NCBI RefSeq assembly: GCF_037975245.1
Contig: NC_092563.1
Location: forward strand, 7,933,501-7,997,500
Origin: Apostichopus japonicus
Lineage: Eukaryota; Echinodermata; Holothuroidea; Aspidochirotida; Stichopodidae
Length of the DNA: 64,000 nt
Reading direction: 5' to 3'
How positions within the stretch are numbered: the first letter of the stretch is position 1; each line of letters begins with the position of its first letter. A program made the position numbers and the translations under genes. The notes under the pieces were generated by a model. The model saw nothing but the letters and a program-made list of their open reading frames with translations. It searched no databases and had not been told where the DNA came from. Of the stretch, positions 1 to 12,500 are shown in pieces.

Positions 1-3000
1 ACTGCCAGAGAGAAAACGGAACCAAACAAATGGTCCATCTTCTTCTTCATGCTGAACTGAGAGGTTGCGTCCCAGACGGTCACCGTGTTATGGGAGCCAC
101 AGTATAAGTTCTCCTACAGACAAACAAGAACAGAATATGATATTAAAAGCTGAACCAAAAAAACAAAAGAAAACATGTACACAATTTGAACAACAGAACA
201 TCAAGCCAGAACTCAAACAGTTTCAAACCATTCTGAGACCGAGATTGTATCAACAATTAGGAAACAAAATCAAATTGATTCATACTAGATACCATAAACA
301 CAAAAATAGATATAGACAAAATCATATTCTGATTGGGAATGTTTACAGTTAATTCATTTCCTGCAATAAACAAACAAGAAAGGAGATTATTCGATGAAAT
401 ATTAAGGTTGAGATAAAAGAGAAAATTACCCGACTTGAGTGACTTGCGTATCTCTTATTTTGCAAGCCAATTCCCAAGTGACCAAATCTCTATGAGTTTA
501 ATATGCTCATTTCATGTCACATCCCTATCAGGGATGCCAAATGGATAAATGCCACAAAAGCGATTTGACAGTTGAAAAATGCCTCTGTATACCATTACCC
601 AATCAAACAGACAAAGGCAGTAATATTGGAAGGGATCAAGCAGAGAACAAAAGCTGGTGATGGGTTCGAGTAAGACTTTAATTCCATGCAGAATAAACAA
701 TGGTTAGCACACTTGCAAAATGGTCTTCCAAACTGATTCAAAATGAGCTACGACTGTTAAGAATTAATTTTCACAAAATGAAAACTTAACAGCACATGAA
801 GGTTAGAAGAAGCTTGATACATTTGCATTCAGCGTCGCGACCCCACTCCCTCCCTCCCCCACCACACCGGCGACCCCACTCCCTCCCTCCCTCCCCCACC
901 ACACCCCCCTCCTCCACACACATGTCGAACACTCTTCATTCTAAATTTGGTATGAAACCTACATATAATAATTTGTTTCCCTTCCTTACCTCATGAGGGT
1001 CCAAAGCCAGTGCCCGTACCCAATGATGTAGGCCTGATATGGCTTTTAGAAACTCCAGCGTATCAGCCTTCCATATCTATTTGAAGATTCAAAAAGACTT
1101 TTGTTATTTTTCTTCACTTTATTTAATTTGCTTCTTTTGTTTTCAGTATCTGGTAAATCTAGGATAATTTACTAGCCACAAATAAAGTAGATATGTCAAT
1201 CTCCAAAAAAAATAATCGTTTTTGTTTACAACAGCATTTTATCACAAAATAAACAACAAAGTAATCTGTAAAATCAATAAATTGCTAGAAAATAAATACA
1301 TAAAACTAAGTTTTAACATATTGAAAGTGGAAAAAATGGCAAAAAGATTGATGGAAGAGGTCCAAGCTATCAACCTGGTATATGTTTACAAAACTGTGAT
1401 TTGTCCTTTAACCAACATACTCCATGTTGATTTGTGGGAAAAATCATAATCGAAAAATGAATTTCAAAATTAATACCTTCACTTCAGACTTTGATGATGA
1501 GAAGAGATTGCTACCGGCCATTATGAGAGCACATATGTCTTCATCATGGGCATTCTACATCAAAAAAAAAATATTAATATACAAAACTCTCAGAGAAGAA
1601 AATGGATGATACAATAGCTATAAAAATGGTGAAAATGAAGTCTTGTCTAATTGCCAATCATTGTAACAGATTAAGATGGTTGAAAATTTATGTCAGTTTC
1701 ACAGTGAGTATAAACCCAAATAAAATGTGTTAGCAGATATTTATTATTCCTTTCTATAGAACTACATAATAGCGAGGATTAACATGATGTATAGCTATCA
1801 TGGTTTAAAACCAAGGATCCAGGATTTTAGGATTTTAAAAGGTTCCAGGATTTTAGGAATTTAAATGTATCCAGAATTTTAAAGGAAAATATGCAGGATT
1901 TCAGGATTTTTAAAAGGAACCAGGAATTTGAAAAGGAGCTGGTGCGACCCTGGAGTTTTACAGCTAGCCGACTCCCTTGTAAGGTGGTATGTATGAATGT
2001 ATGTATTTTAGATCCTCCTGCAAGCAGGAACTTGCGAAGAAGCCATCATTGGCTTATCACAACCGCAAGCTGACCGAAGTCAGTCTCTTAGATTCATATT
2101 TTACATCCATGATTATGAATTGTCAATTGTCAACAACTGTGTAACTATAGACTACATACATTAATCTTGGAGTGACTCAAACTCGGGACCTTATGATTGA
2201 AAGGCACCGGGGTTAACCACTGAGCTAACATTCCTATTCTGGTCTTCAGAAAAAGATTAAAACAATATATGTGAAATGGTGCTTTTCTGAGGCATGTTTA
2301 GGTTGCAAATTAGGTTTAGAATTAGGTATACATGTAAGGTTGTATTTATAATCACACGTCTAATTTTTTTTGAGGGGTTGAAAAATAGGGGTTGTTCATC
2401 CTCCCAACCCCCCCCCCTGGATATGTGTGTGCGTAAACAAAGATGATGTTATTGTACCCAACCTGTGAGTTCTTTTACTACATCAACCTCCCCCTTTCCC
2501 CCCCCCACCTCCCTTTCCCTGCCTCCTCTCCCCTCCCCTCTTTCACACGATGATGGTCATATCACAGCTTAAAACTCAGTACTTCACTCACTTTGATAAT
2601 TTTAACATCAGTGTCCGGAGTCTCATAATTCCAGCATCGTATGGTCTTGTCCAGGGCAGCACTGTAGAGGTATATTTGCCCAGCTACCAATGCCACCACC
2701 TGTTGATAACAAAGCAATAATAATTATTATTATCAGCAGTTATTTTTACGACGCTTAAGCGACCGCAAACGTGGGAGAAACCCGCAAGGGCGTATGGATT
2801 ACAACTTACACGTCGACTCGCTTCCTATGCAACATTTTAACTCAAATTTGGAATCTTTTCAATTTTAGAAAGTCATTTCAGATGGGAAAACCAATAGATT
2901 GCTCTTGGATGGAAAACCCACTCTACTATGACCCCGGCCGGGTATCGAGCCCAGAACCTCCCGATTGCTATTCCTCATTGCTTCAAATGCCACCGCCTTT

Positions 3001-6000
3001 ATCCACTCGGCCACAGCACCCCCCGGTATACAACTATTAGCTAAATATACAGCAAGGGGTTCTTAAAAAGGAGGCACACACTGGACAAGTCTGGTCAGTA
3101 CATTTTGACTAATATGACTTCTACCCAAGTGTACTGTTATCAACGGTTTGTCTACTAGTGGAATACATCACTCGCAGTACAACTATCAGTTTAATACACA
3201 GCAAGGGGTTCTTAAAAAGGCGGCACACACTGGACAAGTCTGGTCAGTACATTTTGACTAATATGCCTTCTACCCAAGTCTACTGCTATCAACGATTTGT
3301 CTACTAGTGGAATGCATCACCCGGAGTGTGACTGAAAAGTGATATGGGGTAACGACGGGGTAATACGGAGTACTAGGGGGTAACCACACAGACAGCTCAC
3401 CTGTTTGGTGTGTCCCCTAAGTTCCTGGACACAACCTTTGCTAAGTCCCAATAAATTCCAAACTTTAATAACACAATCTGAGCCTCCCGAGTAAAGTTTG
3501 TCTCTGTGAATGGCAAGACTGTGGACAGCACCTTGATGGCCTCTGAAAACAAATCAAATCACCAGGTTAACATGGACTTGTACTGAAGTCTTTATAATGA
3601 GGGGGTGAGGGTGGGGGTGGGGTTGGGTGGGTGGGTGGGGGTTTTGCTTGGTGTTGGCAGAGGAGTAAAGTTTGTCTCTGTGAATGGCAAGACTGTGGAC
3701 GGCAATCAAATCACCAGAAAAATTTGGACTTGTAATGAAGTCTTTATAATGGGGGGTGGGGGTGCGGGTGGGGTATGGGTGTGGTGGGGGTTGGGTGAGG
3801 TGGGGGTTTTGCTTGGTGTTGGCAGAGGAGGTTTTAATACCCAAACTATCTGGAATTGTCTTCTGTTTTTTCTTACTGAATTTTTGTATCCTGGTGTGTG
3901 TGCTAGGCTAGGTTTTTCAGCCACTTATATCAATGAGCCTGTAATGTTTAAATGAATTGTATAGAAATATACAACTCACACAGGCAATAGTGGATTTTAC
4001 CTGTCTATAAAATGTCCAAATGAAATTTGTGTCTTAAGAGTTTCTTTGAAAACCCATGACGAGAATTAGTCCCTTAACCATAGGTTGTGCATTTTTAGCT
4101 CTCTTGACCTCAACTTACTGAAACTTTATCTCTCCTGCAAACAGACTGGTGCATTTGGAAGAGTTGATTTGTTCACACCTTGCAATGTCTGCCTTGATCT
4201 GATAGTGATTTGGCTACTACTAGCTGTGTGATGAGTTGCATAATAGACGAATATAGGCAGCTGAACTAAGGTGCGAAAAGATGGGACTGATCACTCAGCT
4301 AACCAACTGGAAAAACCTGCCATTCAGTACAAACAGCGGGTTTTTGGATGCAACCTATAGCTAAATGGACACTTTCACGGCATGCTCACCTCAAAGTGCC
4401 GATACACTTGAACTCAAACGGTAAGTGCCAGGCTTCTCTGCTCCACAGGTGACTCTCGAAGCTGGCAGAGAGACTAAGTTTCTGTCCTGTGGGTATCAAC
4501 AGCAAGATAAATGCCACACACTGTATATGCTATGACTTCCCAACAACGAACCGCCCACATTCCTTGAGATAATTAATCAACAACATTAAAATCAATAACA
4601 CCAACATCTAAAAATAATGGTTTTTCCTCCTTTTTCCAACAAAACTTGAAACTTACCTCACTTTAAATAGCTAACTAATGTTATCTTTATTCATCCAACT
4701 TGTTTACAATTGCAAATGTCGCTTCAAATGCCAATTTTACGATTTTACTTTACTTGGCATGCACAAAATAAGGGAAACAAAAACACCCCTCTCCAACACC
4801 ATCAAACACTACTAACATACAGTACTACACAATCAAACACTAGTATTCAGCACCCATGAAACACCACGACACTACACTACAATCTAACACTACATCCCTA
4901 CACCATCAGCACTACTACTTTGCAACATCAAACACCATTTATACCTAACATCACAAAACACCATCACCCTTAATACATCAGCTATTACAACGATTTTGCA
5001 CCATCAGACACCAATACCTTGCACCATCCAACACCACTTTTCTACACCTTCAACACTACTACTTTGCAACATCAATGATCAAACACCATTACCCAACATC
5101 ACCAAACACCATCACTCTTACATCAGCTATTACAACGATCCTGCACCTTGCACCATCCAACACCACTATTCTACACCTTTAAAATCTAAGTTTGCACCAT
5201 CAACCACCACTACTACTATTCTGCACCATCAAGCACTGCCACTCGATCTGCACCATCAAACACCACTAGCCTTCACCATGAAAAAAACCTACTATCAGAT
5301 ATGTGTGAATGTTGCATAGTTTAATTAGCCAGAAATGATGCAAAGTTCATGGCACAGAAATGTCTAAATAGATCAAACGAACCACGATTCGTGGAAGACG
5401 TTCTTGGTCTCTGTCTATTAACGGAGGCAACATCTAACCTCTTCTGGTTGGACTGGACTTCTCCCTCCAGTAGCTTTAGCTTTCTTTCTAAAGTCTGTAT
5501 CAAGCTGAAAGCAAATATATAAGAAAGACCAGCTAGCAAATGTACCAAAGTACGATTTAGAGAGACAATTGGAGGTGAGGGAGGACGTGGAACGGGGGCT
5601 GAGTGAAGGAGCCGGGTGAAATGTCTTACGAATCCAAAATGTTGAAAACACTTTCTTTGGTCATGCATTAAAGAACGAAAATGCACAGACACCACATTTT
5701 TTCCAATTATGGCATTTTTTTTATAGTGAATACTTGAGGTTTGGTAAATAAAAAATAAAAAAAAAATTAAAAAAATGTCTTTATAATATTCAACTGAAAC
5801 GATAAGAGGAAACACCAAGTGGTTTATGCGTTAAAATTCCTATCAATGGTTTTGCATTGTACAGAACAAACGAAGTAACAGAAAACAAGGCAAGTAAAAA
5901 CCCCAAATAAGGGACTGATTTCATCAAATTTGTTTGGAAGGCTCAGAATTTTGTTCTTATGAAACACCATGGCATGATGGGCGAGAACGTGCGACACATC

Positions 6001-9000
6001 TTTGTAGCGATCGTATATCAATTTAATAATTGACAATGCCATATTTGATCAATTATTCCCTGTTCAGTGTAATTCAGCTTACTTTCTTTGCTCTGTTAGA
6101 CTTTGCTCCATTACAGCCCTCGATTGTTCCAGATCACCAATCTTCTTAAACAGAGTCGTAATGGTTTCATCACTATTTGTCTGGGTATTGATCGATGAAT
6201 TCAGCTGAAAATTTAAAATTTTTAAAGAGAAAACAGAAGGAAGAAAGAAAGAGTCAAAATAACTAAAGTAGAAAATGAATTCTTTTTTCGGTTAGTTATT
6301 GTTTCTGTTTTATGGTTTTCTGTTTAATTATAAAATTAAGATTGTTAACTTGTAAAAACTCCTTCATCAATCCAATTTATGTAAGGAAACAGCTCTGAGC
6401 AACTCAAAACTACACAAAGTTCTCTATTGTAGCTATAGGATATGTCTTCTAGCTACTGACTCTCCATTCCAGCTGTTCAGTCTCTCATGTTATAATATCT
6501 CTTTACAGCTACTGTATTACAGCTATCTGATGTCTGTTGCAGCTATAGGTCAATATTGCATTTCTCTTATCTCCTTACAGCTTATCTCTTCTTTACAGCT
6601 ACTGCAATACAATTTCCAATACAGCTATAGGGTCTTTCTTCAGCTATAGGATAGTTATTGCAGCTATAGGATATAAATTGTAGCTATATGATAATTTTGT
6701 ATAGGATATAGATTGTAGCTATATGATAATTTTGTGGCTATAGAATATCAATTGTAGCATAATTTTGCAGCTATAGGATAGCTGTTCTAGCTTATGCTAG
6801 TTTTGCAGCTATAGGATAGCAATTGCAGCTAGAAGATATTAATTGTAGCTATAGGATAGTTTTGCAGCCATAGGATATCAATTGCAGCTATATGATAATT
6901 TTGTAGCTATAGGATAGATGTTGTAGCTATATGATAGGTTTGCAGCTATAGGATAGCTATATAGTCGTTTCATAGCTATCGAAAGCTTTTGTAGCTATAG
7001 GATAGTTTTGCAGCTATAAGATAGCTATTGCAGCTATATAATAGTTTTGTAGCTATAGGATAGATGTTGTAGCTATATGATAGGTTTGCAGCTATAGGAT
7101 AGCTATATAGTCGTTTCATAGCTATCGAAAGCTTTTGTAGCTATAAGATAGTTTTGCAGCTATAAGATAGCTATTGCAGCTATATAATAGTTTTGTAGCT
7201 ATAGGATAGCTGTTGTAGCTAATGAACGTTTTGCAGCTATATGATATCTATTGTAGCTACAGAAAACTTGTGTAGCTATATAGGACAGTTATTGCAGCTA
7301 AGGTATCTGTAGTGCAGCTAAAGTATATTATAGCTATTAGATGCAGCTACCATATCTATATTTCAACTATAGGGTTTCATTTGCATGATTCGCTACAGGA
7401 TCTGTAGTTACGTTGCTTGATCAAATGTGGCATATATCCTAATATCAGTACATAGAGTATATCCTGTTACAATCCCACATCATTACAATAACTAACACAA
7501 ATATGACACTCACCTGTGACATGAAGAATGGACAGGTAGTTTGATGTTGCCTGATATCAGCTAATGTCCCATGATGGGAACAACCTTCAAAACAAAGGAA
7601 AAAACATTATCACCAAAGACTAGCAATTGGAATTCAAGAAATTGGGTAATGTCTTGGGCAGAATTTTTTTCTTCAAATTTAAGCCCTCAAAAACCCCTAT
7701 CTATCCATAACTTGGGGTAAAACAGCTAGAAAAGATTTCAAAGTTTATCAAAATAAATAACACCAGTCTGTTCAAAAGGTCAAATAAGATGAGTTTTACA
7801 ACATGCCACTGCAGAAGTTTATGGTTCCCTACTGACAGAGTACTGAATTGCTTTAGTGTGGAAGGCCATCCTGTGAGCTAGGGACATAGCACATGTGACA
7901 ACATCGCCCTCCCCTCCACCCACCCTCTGGAACCCTTGAATGCACCGCATAATTAAATACGATTAGTATTAAACAAAGTAAACCACTTCAAGTAAAACTA
8001 TCTGTCAATTACTAACTCTTGCAAAAGCTTCAATCGATTCTGTTCTGATTTAAATCACAGCACCAATGATTATCATTTTATTAAACTTCTTCTTTGTCCT
8101 GTGGAGATGCATATATATATATATCTATATATATATATATATATCGACAAGCTCACCTTTATTAGGGCAGCTTACGAAACAGCAGGTGTATGACAAGTGA
8201 TCCGCCAGTTCGCCTTTCTTGAACTTTCCGCAGATCGGGCTATTTGGACATTCTATATCGTCAAACTGACAAACATGAGTAGCGGCTGATGCTATCGACA
8301 ATACCTCTGGACAACCATTTTGTACCACGACAGTGTCATTTCGAGAATTCAATCGCTTCATTCCATTCCTGCAATATATTCTCAGATCTTGAATCTGTGA
8401 AAGGATAGCCCTAAAAAACCAGGGGAGAAAATGGAATATTATAGCTGATTACATAAACCATCTCATAGTATTTCTGTTGAATACAAAACTAATGCGTCTT
8501 GGCATATAACCATGACTTTAGCTTCATCATGATGAAAATCTCTTCTGAGCGATGTGTTAAAAGCTAGAGTATCAATATTTCACAATTCGATGGACTATTT
8601 ATCAATGCATGAAATGTGCACAAGGATATTTTAATAGAACTGTATATTAAGGTGAGAAGGTGTGAAGTCCCAACAGCTATGTACGCCGCAGCTCTAACAT
8701 GCTTCATGCAACTATGTGCTGTACACCAGTGGTTCATGCAGTTGTGAGTCTTCTGTCATCAGAGGCGTAATAAATAATATCGGTTTTAGCCGAGACTGGT
8801 GGGGTTCACCTGTCAAGAACCATCGGTATTGCTGACATACTGTGATGGTTAGGTGTCAATTTGAGAAAAGGGGAAATCTGTTCTGTGATGTCGACGAATT
8901 CTGTCCCTGTATCTCTTCAATATGACCCATTTATAGTTATTGTTAATTGATCAATGTCATAGGCATAGGAGCCCAATTTGATTTGGGGGGGCTGTAATGA

Positions 9001-9522
9001 ATTGCCCAAAAAATATACCCAAATTGACATGTTAATGTGCATATCATATAGGCAAGCATAGATTATTACATCGCTTGCCAATAACATACAATCATTTGCC
9101 GTGTATACCCTTCCATATTGGTTATAATTATTGAGGAAGTCGTTACAATAAAAATATCAGTTTAACCATTGAAAACACACATTGCAAATTATTTTTCTTT
9201 CAGTAGGGGCCCGAAAAATTCTCATCATATTGCCCAAATTTTCACACAAATAATTGGTTGGGGGGCTGCAGCCCCCACAGTCCCCCCACCTCCAACGCCT
9301 ATGATCAATGTACCTGTTATCGACAGTGGTACCATTTTGGATAAATGTCTGGTCCACGGGGCAATTGGTCACCTTAACCGTCCCATCTGAATTGCACAGA
9401 CAGGCCCGGCAAAATGTATGGCCACATGCCACACTGATGACAGGATCGCTGAGAATGTCACTGCATGTTGGACAATACAAGTGAGATGACGGAGCTTCTA
9501 CAAATAATGGTTTCTGGCTCAT
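1..9522 (-). CDS. TRAF7-like: TRAF7-like RING/TRAF zinc finger/WD40 E3 ubiquitin ligase, 3' part outside the window
   Basis: Ten coding exons on the minus strand: 9522-9314, 8410-8157, 7584-7514, 6204-6083, 5504-5386, 4486-4390, 3542-3401, 2699-2592, 1067-990 and 113-<1. All phases agree (437 residues so far). Residues 17-57 form a C3HC4-type RING (C17, C20, C33, H35, C38, C41, C54, D57) with the CGHTFC core and CPVD end seen in TRAFs. Residues about 80-178 carry two TRAF-type zinc fingers (CPNSPICG, CPNKGCSHH). Residues 179-258 are coiled coil (LERKLKLLEGEV). From about 285 come WD40 repeats (GHQGAVHSLAIH, KVWN, GLHHWVRALAL, TVTVWD). The order matches TRAF7, a ubiquitin ligase of MAPK/NF-kB signalling. 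An acceptor at 9531-9532 precedes the ATG, so a non-coding first exon lies upstream. The 5504-5386 donor (ATC|GTGG) is weak and chosen by phase. One WD repeat fewer than human TRAF7 is seen in the part present. Confidence 0.88.
1800..1985. repeat. Short CAGGATTTTAGGATTTTAA-type repeat
   Basis: Between about 1812 and 1945 the motif CCAGGATTTTAGGATTTTAA recurs four to five times with small changes. It is a degenerate minisatellite in the intron between exons 2592-2699 and 990-1067 of the TRAF7-like gene. Confidence 0.55.
1988..2240 (-). mobile_element. tRNA-derived SINE, family 2, copy 1
   Basis: On the minus strand the head reads TTAGCTCAGTGGTTAAC (A-box-like), then a B-box region CCCGAGTTTGAGTCACTCC. 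The body contains GAATTGTCAATTGTC in opposite sense, and the tail is a CATA repeat (1988-2012 on plus). It is about 85% identical by eye to 52508-52760, which confirms a dispersed family. Confidence 0.8.
2714..3027 (-). mobile_element. tRNA-derived SINE, family 1
   Basis: Read on the minus strand, the head (about 3020-2920) has an A-box-like GTGGCCGAGTGG and a B-box-like GGTTCTGGGCTCGATACC, as in a Ser/Leu-type tRNA. A non-tRNA body follows, ending in an ATAATAATTATTATT tail at 2714-2734. The D-arm/anticodon geometry is degenerate, so it is a SINE and not a tRNA gene. It lies in a TRAF7-like intron in the gene's own orientation. Confidence 0.7.
3029..3326. repeat. Two direct copies of a ~149 bp unit
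   Basis: 3029-3178 and 3179-3326 align along their whole length with scattered substitutions (shared blocks CAGCAAGGGGTTCTTAAAAA and GGACAAGTCTGGTCAGTACA). It is a tandem duplication in the intron of the TRAF7-like gene, next to a SINE. Confidence 0.8.
3489..3835. repeat. Tandem duplication including part of a WD40 exon, with G-rich spacers
   Basis: The 38 bp at 3489-3526, inside the WD exon 3542-3401, recur at 3663-3700. The intron sequence that follows (CAAATCACCAG, then TGAAGTCTTTATAATG and a GGTGGG-rich run) also occurs twice, so a unit of roughly 170 bp was duplicated. The second copy lacks the acceptor and the exon start, so it is a decayed partial exon copy. The G runs at 3600-3655 and 3751-3830 are quadruplex-prone. 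Confidence 0.75.
4780..5300. repeat. Degenerate CACCATCAAACA-type repeat, nearly free of G on the plus strand
   Basis: About 500 bp of irregular CACCATC/ACACCACTA units where G is almost absent from the plus strand. It lies in the intron of the TRAF7-like gene between exons 5504-5386 and 4486-4390. The open frame across it on the plus strand is a by-product of low complexity. Confidence 0.7.
6420..7390. repeat. AGCTATAG minisatellite in a TRAF7-like intron
   Basis: About 950 bp of a degenerate repeat of roughly 20 bp built on CAGCTATAGGATAG with TTTTG or ATTG spacers. A higher-order unit of 146 bp is present twice (from 6913 and from 7059), nearly identical, so recent expansion was by blocks of several units. 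It lies in the intron between coding exons 7584-7514 and 6204-6083. Confidence 0.85.
8111..8144. repeat. AT dinucleotide microsatellite
   Basis: A run of TA repeats with one or two interruptions, starting 13 bp into the intron downstream of the 8410-8157 exon of the TRAF7-like gene (minus strand). Confidence 0.85.
8958..9303. mobile_element. Short hAT-type element (346 bp) beside a TRAF7-like splice donor
   Basis: The ends are inverted (left CATAGGCATAGGAG, right reading inward CATAGGCGTTGGAG). The element is flanked by a perfect 8-bp duplication ATCAATGT at 8950-8957 and 9304-9311. An 8-bp duplication and short inverted ends fit a non-autonomous hAT element. Inside are a G run near the left end and C runs near the right. 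The right-hand duplication occupies intron positions +3 to +10 of the RING exon donor (exon ends at 9314). There is no transposase coding. Confidence 0.8.
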
Positions 9523-9530
9523 TAGTGAAT

Positions 9531-12500
9531 CTGAAAAAGAGATTCCAGAAAAAAAAATATGGAGTTAAGTTGCAGAACAATTAGCCAAAATTAATTTCAT
9601 GGAACTGCTTGAATAATGTTAAGCTTCTTGAAAACATAATTGTGCATAAACACACTGCAGCAAATACTTTACTTGACTCACAGCTGGCGGAGCAAAGTTG
9701 CGCGCCTTGGAAGGGGATGACAAAGATGAGTGAATGAATTTGATTTATTATCATTACTATCATTTCAGTGATAATCATTAGACATTAAGAACTATCTAGG
9801 GTGCATTCTAGTCAATGTCATAAACTTTCAACAAATGCTGTATGATCTATTGTCAGTGGACACTAGGCCTAATCTTAAACTTTCATTCCTGTCTAACCTG
9901 AAACTGGGGCGAGTTAAAAGTCTCTCACCAAACAACATGTGGTGTTGCTAACCAAGTTGTTACAGATACAAAGTACAGAACCATCCCCTTCCCATACATC
10001 TTCTTCCTAACGAAAATAGCCTAGGACCTACTGTATGGCTCAATCTCACTCTAGTAATGGTATATATAACCAGGGTACATACCTCCTGTGAAAAAAGTAT
10101 TTAGAGTGGCTAAATAGGCCGTTTGATTACTCCTTGCAAATATAATATATATCAAGTATCTCCCAAGTTACACAAAATTCATGCAAAGATCATGTTATTA
10201 AGTTTTTGAACGTTTTGCTAACCTACCGACCATAGCATTTACATAAGACTCTCCAGAACAGCCTTCGGGACCTACCACAACCAGCACCACATTGGCTAGG
10301 CCCTAGGACTTAAGACCACCAGCGCTGTAGAAGTTTGTCTGTATATGTTACCACTCCCAAGTGGTGCTAACAGGTTGACGGGAGTAAGATTGTAGCGAAG
10401 AGAGTTGCTTGTTGGTGTACAGGTGGTTTACCATTGGCAGTTCTAGCCTTCAAATACATGCTAAATAGATATGCGCTAGCCTAAAAACACCAAGACCAAT
10501 CTCTCATATAATTTCGACTTCCGCAACCAGGTGGAGTAAACAAGAGTACAACAAGGGTGACTGGAAATTGAACCCCATTATCTTGGAGCGCGAAAGTTGT
10601 AAAAATTCATCATTGTTGCATGAAAACCGGATATGGTGTACGCGAGTATCGCATGAATGTATTGTGTTATGAAAAGACCATTGGCAACTTAACATATGAT
10701 AAAATCGTTATCAGTGTTATACAAAGTCAGCTCACATACTCAGACTCGATGAATTAATTTACTGACAATAAACACCTCAATATTAGATTCCGCAACCCAC
10801 AATGCACTCCAGACAAAACGAAGGTGACCTATTTGTCTCGAGTCAAAACGAGAATGGCTTTACTATTACTCGAGTTAAAGGAAGATACCCCAGCCAATGG
10901 AAAGCGGCTTTAATTAATTGATTCTTCTTTTTGAGAAATGACAAGGTGCTAAGTTCCGCCACGTAAACAGCGGCAACGAAAATACTAACCTTCCAAAACA
11001 AGTGTAAACATACTAAACTAGGCTACTATAAATGCAAACTAACATTAAACCAGTTAATTACATTTAACATGCATTGACATCCGTCCGGAACAGCAAACAC
11101 ACTTCACTGCAAAAACAAAACAAACAAAATCATAATAAACAGAACAAAACAAAGAATGAGGAAATATCAATATCTAACTTCCCCAAGCAAAACCGAGGAC
11201 CATGTGTTGATAAAAAAGTATGTCATAATATATCTAGTGACTTAAGGTTCAATTGGCCGATATTTCTTGCAAACAAATAAAATACCCTTTGGCCGAATAT
11301 TAGTTGTGTTTGGGTGTTCACTTTAAGTGAAAAGTGAACACGTGACCCCACCCGCCGCGTTTAAAGAAAAGTACAAATTTTAACCCACGTAAACATTTTC
11401 TTCCTTTCGTAAAGTATTTCATTCATGCAGTCCGTTAAAAAGGGCATTTAAACCACTTACCATTTTAGTTTCTGGAAGCAAAATTAAAACGTAAAGCAGG
11501 AAAATTATTGTGATAGTGCGGTACAGCTATAGGGCGGTACAGGGCGTTGCACTTTCTCACTAGTCACATATATCAGTTTGCTATAGCAAGTTGCTAAAGA
11601 AAAACCCAAGCCTTATGAAGAGTGGAACTATTTTGGTTCCAATAATTGCATTTCTAATTAAGAGAATATAGAATGTCTTAGTCAGCATTTCAAACGGAAT
11701 TATACCACCGACTGCAGCAAAAGAATGCGGTGGAGCGAAGCTTATTGGCTAGACTGGTTTCAACGTCATCAGTGGGTCTGGCGTTTGCACAAAAGTTCTG
11801 ATTTACTTCACTTGGTACATAATCCATAGGTATTCTTTTGAACAAAATAATGGTATAACTGTAATAATTGCTCTATTGATATACAAGTAATCCACCCCTG
11901 GCCACTATTCGATTCCAATGTACGTTTAAAGAATGCCTTCGATCCAAAGAAGAAATTCCATTCGCGAATAGTATGAATGGTTTTGAATGTTGTTTTTCAT
12001 ACTGGGAATTGGCCACATCTTGAATGGTCTGATATGGTTTTGAATAATTCCATTCGTGAATGGTTCCATTCGCGACTGGTTTCAACTAGTTCCATTCGCG
12101 ACTGGCCGGGTTTTGAATGGTTCCATTGTGAACGGATTCCAAATGGTTCCATTTAGCTATCCTGGATGTATTTGTAGCAATTATACACCCGAATTTATTT
12201 TTACCAGCTGCGTCGGATACCTCGTCAAACTTCCTTGCAGTAGTATAATGAGAACCACCCATCATTGACCCAAATCGTTACCTATGCGAGTTTTCAGAAA
12301 ATTCCAAAGTATTCCCCGGGAGTGGCCGCTATATACACCGGCTCTGTCGAGAAGTTCTTTTATTACGCAAGTATAATAAGAACGTGAGAAGATTAATAAA
12401 TCAAAAGGTTTCCCCGGGAGTGGCTACACAGGCTGCTTCGTAAAATACCCTTACGACCCATCGTTGACACCAATCGTTTCCTACGCGAGTTAATGTTAAG

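Noticed and set aside
2170-2230. tRNA-like A and B boxes in the SINEs as tRNA genes
   Set aside because: Arms and anticodon loop do not fold properly, and the heads are joined to shared non-tRNA bodies with simple-repeat tails.
3554-3955. Overlapping proline/histidine and glycine-rich frames on both strands
   Set aside because: By-products of the GGTGGG/CCCACC low-complexity tracts.
8690-9150. Terminal repeat retrotransposon around the hAT element
   Set aside because: No long direct repeats, primer site or polyprotein were found; the 8-bp duplication explains the boundaries.
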